Shown: positions 12,601-18,600 of the stretch, in pieces
How positions within the stretch are numbered: the first letter of the stretch is position 1
Layout of the letters: the number at the start of each line of letters is the position of its first letter
Assembly: GCA_002633005.1 (NCBI GenBank)
Contig: NMRA01000304.1
Span: 467,077 to 531,076, forward strand
Origin: Phoronis australis
Lineage: Eukaryota > Phoronida > Phoronidae
Length of the DNA: 64,000 nucleotides
Direction: 5' to 3'
Translations under genes and position numbers: made by a program
Notes under the pieces: model-generated
Database searches by the model: none
The model's input: the letters and a program-made list of their open reading frames with translations, nothing else
What the model was told of the DNA's origin: nothing

Positions 12601-15600
12601 TGGTGGCAGAATGATCTAACCGATTAACATGAATAAACAAAACAAAACAAAACAGAGCATTGTTTTAGAGTGCTACAAAAGGGTGTGCAGCTATGGCTTG
12701 ACACGTGACTTGTTCCTAGCGCAAGTAGATGACGCCACGTTAACCAAACGACGTACAAGCATGAAAATAATTTCCACCCGGGTGAAAATAATTTCCACCT
12801 AGGAATAATTTCCACCTAGGCTGAAATAGTTTCCACCCGGGTGAAAATTATTTCCACCTAGGTTGAAATAGTTTCCACCTGGGTGAAAATAAATTCCACC
12901 CGGGTGAAAATAATTTTCACCTAGGTTGAAATAATTTCCACCCAGGTGAAAATAGTTTCCACCCAGGTGAAAATAATTTCCACCTAGGTTGAAATAGTTT
13001 CCACCCAGGTGAAAATAATTTCTACCCAGGTGAAAATAATTTCCACCCAGGTGAAAATAATTTCCAACTAGGTTGAAATAGTTTCCACCCGGGTGAAAAT
13101 ATTTTCCACCCAGGTGAAAATAATTTTCACCTAGGTTGAAATAGTTTCCACCCAGGTGAAAATAGTTTCCACCCAGGTGAAAATAGTTCCCACCTAGGTT
13201 GAATTATTTCCACCTAGGTGGAAAATGAAAAATGAAAAAATAATTAAACTAAAGTAACGATGATACTTTCGGGCCACCATAAGTATTAGACTATTTTTTT
13301 CTTCGTTTTATAATTGTGGAGAAATTTGACTAAATAGAATTTCACTTGTAAGTCATATTGCGTGCTAAATAAGGGACGAATTACCGTACGTTAGATTTTA
13401 ATCAAGTAAGCCCCGACGACTTTTTTCATATGTTATGATAATAGTTAACTGTGTTGTTCAATTTTCAGTCGATAACTAACTTTCGTGCTGCTTCAGTTCT
13501 CCGTGCATGATTTAAATCTTACACACGACTGGATAAATCTGGTATTCCTTTATCACTGACGTAAGGTTGTGAGTAATCAGTTTTGAAAATCTGTGCCCTC
13601 AGCTAATAGTCCGCAAATGAATTAATATTCCACTAAAAGATTATATCTTCTGAAAAAAGAATGTGCAAAACATTTTGATTTGGTCTTTATGCCAGTATCA
13701 CATTGATTTGGTCACTTGAGCATGTCTCTTTTGTAAAATTTAGCAAAATACAATCATCACTTTTACCAGATAACAAAACAGTTATATAACTCGAACAATT
13801 TTATGCGCCCATTTATAGGTATGCGGGTGCACTGTGGCGTCATTTATCTCTATCCGACGTCTGCTACTTTATGGACAAAATCCCTTGATGGGTGTTTGTG
13901 AAATTTTGCAGACAATTGCTCCTATCATGAATGGGATGGCACGGGTGAATTTTCAGGCAGATTTGACTATTGCTGTGCCTCCTAGTGGCAATTTCATTTT
14001 TTTACATGAGCCCGTATATCTATATCTACTGAGTTACTTGACGGGTGTTCGTGAAATTTGGTAAATAGGTTTCAGTTAAAGAGACAACACTACACCTTCC
14101 TGTATTGGCAACATTATCTGTGGCCCGCAGTGGCCGTTTTTATTATTTTTGCATGCCTTTATCATCTGCCTCTGTCTGCCAAACCAATCGTATAAAAGAA
14201 TCATTGTAAACGTTGACAGATGTTTTCAGTCCTATCAAAATGAACATGGCTGACATTGATTTTCCGTTGGGTCCATCTACTGTGGCGCCCCCTGTGCCTG
14301 ATCTACCAAGTTCCATGTTGTATCTTTGGACAGTCTGTGCGTTTCAATTGAAAAGATCATGGCTGGCATTGATTTTGGACTGTTAGACTGAACTGAGGTG
14401 TTCCGTAGCGGCAATTTAGGCTTCTGCATAATTATAGCTCCTGCGGGGGCTGCCGGGATGTTCATGAAGTTTGGCTGTGAGGAAGAGACACCTGACTTCC
14501 GTAATTGTTTCAGACGGATTCAGCTTATATTACACCTGGCTTTTTATTATTACTATTATTATGTCTGTTTTTGTCGTCTGTCTCCTCATCTCCCTTACAA
14601 AAATGAACTTAAGTTTTCATCGAAAAACTTAAGTTTTTGGTCTGAAAAACTTAAGTTTTCATTCCCGAAAACTTAAGTTTTTGGCGAAAACTTAAGTATT
14701 TTGGAACAAGTTTTTTGGAACGAACTTAAGTTTTCATAACTTAAGTTTTTCAAAAACTTAAGTTCTGAAAACTTAAGTTTTTCAAAAACTTAAGTTCGTT
14801 CCAAAAAACTTGTTCCAAAAAACTTAAGTTTTTGGAAAACTTAAGTTTCAGAAACTTAAGTTTTTGAAAAACTTAAGNAATTATAGCTCCTGGCTGCCGG
14901 GATGTTCATGAAGTTTGGCTGTGAGGAAGAGACACCTGACTTCCGTAATTGTTTCAGACGGATTCAGCTTATATTACACCTGGCTTTTTATTATTACTAT
15001 TATTATGTCTGTTTTTGTCGTCTGTCTCCTCATCTTCCAAACTGCTCGAGTATCACCATGAAAAGTAGCGTGTGCTTTCTTACTGACAATATTGTTTTCG
15101 GATAAATTTGACTGTGATAATTTTTTCAGGTTGCTTTGATATCTACTAACATTTTTGATTGATATTCATCATGTTTGACATATATGTTCATATTGAGGAG
15201 AGCAAAGTTGGTGTTCTCCCTCTAGTGGGAATATTTAAAATTATCATCCCTTGGATCTGTGCTGTTGCAATGCACACTGGTGACGCTCAGCATTTCTCTT
15301 GTTCAACTCTGTTGCCTTATAGTATTGGCCTCTGTGAAAAACGGTGGTCACAGGCAGCAACTTGTTTGGCTTGCATATAAATCTTGGACGTATGTGATGT
15401 ATAAAATTATACCATTTCTACAGTTTCGTGATCAGTGACAACCCCTTTATACATCTGCAGGTCCAGCACGTATTCGTATTGGCTACCGTCCAAATGAACA
15501 GCCTATCCACGTTGGCATGTTTTTCTCTGATGGTGGGTGATGTCAATGCACACAAACTATTTGCATGTCTAGCAAGCTTCTGTAGGCACTGCAGTCTGAC

Positions 15601-18600
15601 CTGTTGTAGCATTGCATCTAGTCATCCCAAGTTGCAATTAACCTGTCTGTGTGCTCTACTTCATCACATTCAAACACCAAAACAACAGAGCTTAAAGTAG
15701 CCTCAGTTGAGAGTCACAGTAAATGGTTTTACCAAAACATATTGGGTGTGCAAAATGAAATCTGTGTGCAAAATGAGTGGAGATTTAGCATACTCCGAAT
15801 AAAACTCCATTAAACCATGTCAGGGAAAGATGCAAATCATCTTTCACCATTGAGAATATGCCTGCAGGCAGCGGCTCTACCTGAACTTATTGTGGCCAAT
15901 GACAAACAAGTTACCAACAACCAAATGCGAAAAATAACAAAAGACACAAAAGCAATTAGCACCAACACCTCGTGCCCATTCTGCAACTGTGTTACCCTGC
16001 AAGTTATAGTTATTAGTTTCTCTCCTCACTCGGCCTGGTTTGGTTTGTTTAAATTTTGTTTGTCGTTAGGTCCTTCCTCTATTGGTCAAGGTTATTCACC
16101 AAGCCAAGAGCCTTTGCTGGTTGGAATGTTTCTGTCAGATGGTGGGTATGATCCTTGTGGTCTCGTGGAGAATAAGCTGTCTGAGGAAAGTTGAGATCAA
16201 ATTGAACTGCTTTTGGGTTTGGAGCTTGAACATTGTCCTGCTCCATCCAGACTGCCAAGAAGTGGTGAAATTTGGCTGACTTCATTAAGTACAAATTAAG
16301 GCCACTGTGTAAAAATGCTTCATAGTTCTTATCTGGAAAAATTTAAGGTGGATGGAGAAAAGGGTCGGTCAACTTAACTGAGTTAACTTTCTCCACGAGA
16401 CGCGCGTAGCTTTATTAATGCCTTCCCACATTGAACTTACTCTCTGATGGCTTCTATGAAGGATATTTATAAAAGCTATGCAGCCATTGGTCTCTGCTCA
16501 CACCGTGGGAAAGACATGTTCAGCCAGTTGGCTCTGGCGTGTCTATGTCTGATGAGGTGGCACTCCTAATACTCTGTGCGCTTGCTCACGACACTGACTT
16601 TGTGTGTATAACTTACCCCTACATGCACTTATTTAAAGCCATAGACAACGCCATAGGTGAGTCACCATCAATATAAGTTAATAATTAGTACGGGAGCACT
16701 CAAATGATGCAGAAATTTGATTGGCAGTGGAAGCGTTTTACAGATATGGCCAGAAAATTGAGATTTTCAAGTTAATTTCATTTTCGATTTCAGCATAATA
16801 TAAGTACAGGACACTCAGTTTTGTGTGTATGAAAATGCTGACGTGTTGCAAAAAATGCTCAAAGACAAGGTTACTGAAGTGTGACTGCATATTGCACTTC
16901 AACAGTTACTTTTACTCTAAATAACCCGTGCTATTTAGGATCTGAATTGCATCAACTACTCATTTGTTTACCTTAATTGCCGTCCACACAGAGACGTACT
17001 CTAGAACAAGTTTATCCTGGAACGAGTTGTCTCTAAGTTTTGGGAGCAGAGTGAGTGTCTGGACACTACTTAAACTATAGTACAACTTACCCGACTTGTG
17101 GCAACTTACTCCTTACCTTACCCAGGTACTGTGGCAATAAATATGTACAAAAACGTGAATTGAGTTGAAGTATGATTATACCTGTTGCGTGGCGAAGACC
17201 TTTTTGTTGTGTTTGGCTTTAATGATTTCCCTTTCTGCACTGGCCTATTCAGCTTTTACTGCATTTAAGTACTCAGCCTCACGATTACTCATGTAGTATT
17301 CTTCAATTGGAGTTTCAATTTACTCAAAGGCCCTGTCTACATCGGCACCAAGGCTGGCAAAATCGTTGATCAGCCTAGCCTGCACGTAGGCATATTTCTG
17401 TCTGATGGTAAGTTGTGCGACATGCTTCTCTGCGATGCTGAAAACCGGTAGGTACATTAATGTATAGACCTGTTACAAGTGATTGACACCAATGCGCTAT
17501 TTGCCTGGATTACCAATAAAAAATCACTGGTTTCAAGTTAGGTGTTGGGGGCGAGCAACCTGACCAGAACAAGTAAATACTTGGGAGATGCAAGAAGTAA
17601 ATGAAAAAACACAGGTTCGGTATAAAAAACTTGCATTGATCACAGCTTTGCGACTCGTGTTAACTTGGTAGACTAGGACACAAAAGTGGGACTCAAAATG
17701 AGTGATTTCTTTCTCACTTTTTACGAAAGAGATAAAGTATTATGTCAGTATCGTTACTGCTACTGCCGTCGGACAATATTTTGAAAAATTTCAGGCAGTC
17801 AAAACAATAGTAGAAGCTACTGAAAAATGAAAAAGGGCAACTTTGGTAATTATTTTTGTCCAAAAGTGTAAAATTTTACAGTGAGTGTATGAATTTTGCC
17901 AGGTGGTGGATCAATTTTCAGTAGACATGCATTCACAAAGGTGTATGGGAACTTTCAAGAAACTAAAACCAAATGTGGAAGTTAAAAAGTGAACTTTCGG
18001 AAATTGGGAGTGGTAATTACTATATCCAGCCAAACTTGAGACTTCAGTAATGCAGACAATTTCATTCACAACAAGACATTTTTAAATGTCATGTTAAAAC
18101 ATGACCGTTTTGAAATCTATATTTTTGCGTTAAATCGAGTATCAATTACATTTGTATGCATTTTCTGATTTCCTGTGATAGCTAATTGCTTGTTTGGTCT
18201 TGACTGGTATCTTTCGCTATTATGCATAATTTCTGGTTGCTAGACGCATAAATTTGGGTTTTCTTAAGAACGTGCAAATTAGGTAGCTCTGTTCACTCCA
18301 CATAGAATATTGTGTGAATTAAGCTGTCAAAATATTGGTAGGTAGAGACACTTATTGGTTGCTTATCTGCACCAAAGCATCAATTGCTGGACGTAGTTAA
18401 CGTGGGTTATGAGATTGTTAGAAACCCTTGGGCAGTGAAAAATTGACAATTTGGCAATTATGCTTGTCCAAAATCGGTGACTACGGTAATTCTACAGTAA
18501 CAGCAATGTTTGTTTAAAAGTAGCAACAGCTTTGAAGATATTTTGAAAGATTCTCAGCTTAGTCATGAGTTGGTTAGTCTTGAGACTGGAGCCATTTCAA

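Larger units (their letters stand above)
11140..13278. mobile_element. 2.1-kb TIR transposon with opposing internal arrays
   Basis: Terminal inverted repeats begin GGTGGCCCGAAAGTATCAT (11140) and end with the exact complement at 13278. Inside each end lies a tandem array of 21-bp palindromic units in mirror orientation. The 1.3-kb centre has no long ORF. A 24-codon ATG ORF at 11552-11626 begins [19 protein letters not shown] and may be a relic of an integrase-type transposase start, which is only an impression. No clear target-site duplication. It lies in the intron before the alternative exons. Confidence 0.85.

Noticed and set aside
11203-13222. CRISPR array suggested by regularly repeated 21-mers
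   Set aside because: Units abut each other without unique spacers, are palindromic, lie in mirror orientation inside a TIR element, and the genome is eukaryotic.
14398-15105. Two near-identical small ORFs containing a [17 protein letters not shown] stretch
   Set aside because: They are the same sequence on both sides of an N (14430 and 14879). No splice context or family match supports a gene.
16082-16294. ORFs on both strands over alternative exon 2
   Set aside because: Out-of-frame shadows. The exon itself is fixed by phase, splice sites and homology to the exons at 15461 and 17330.
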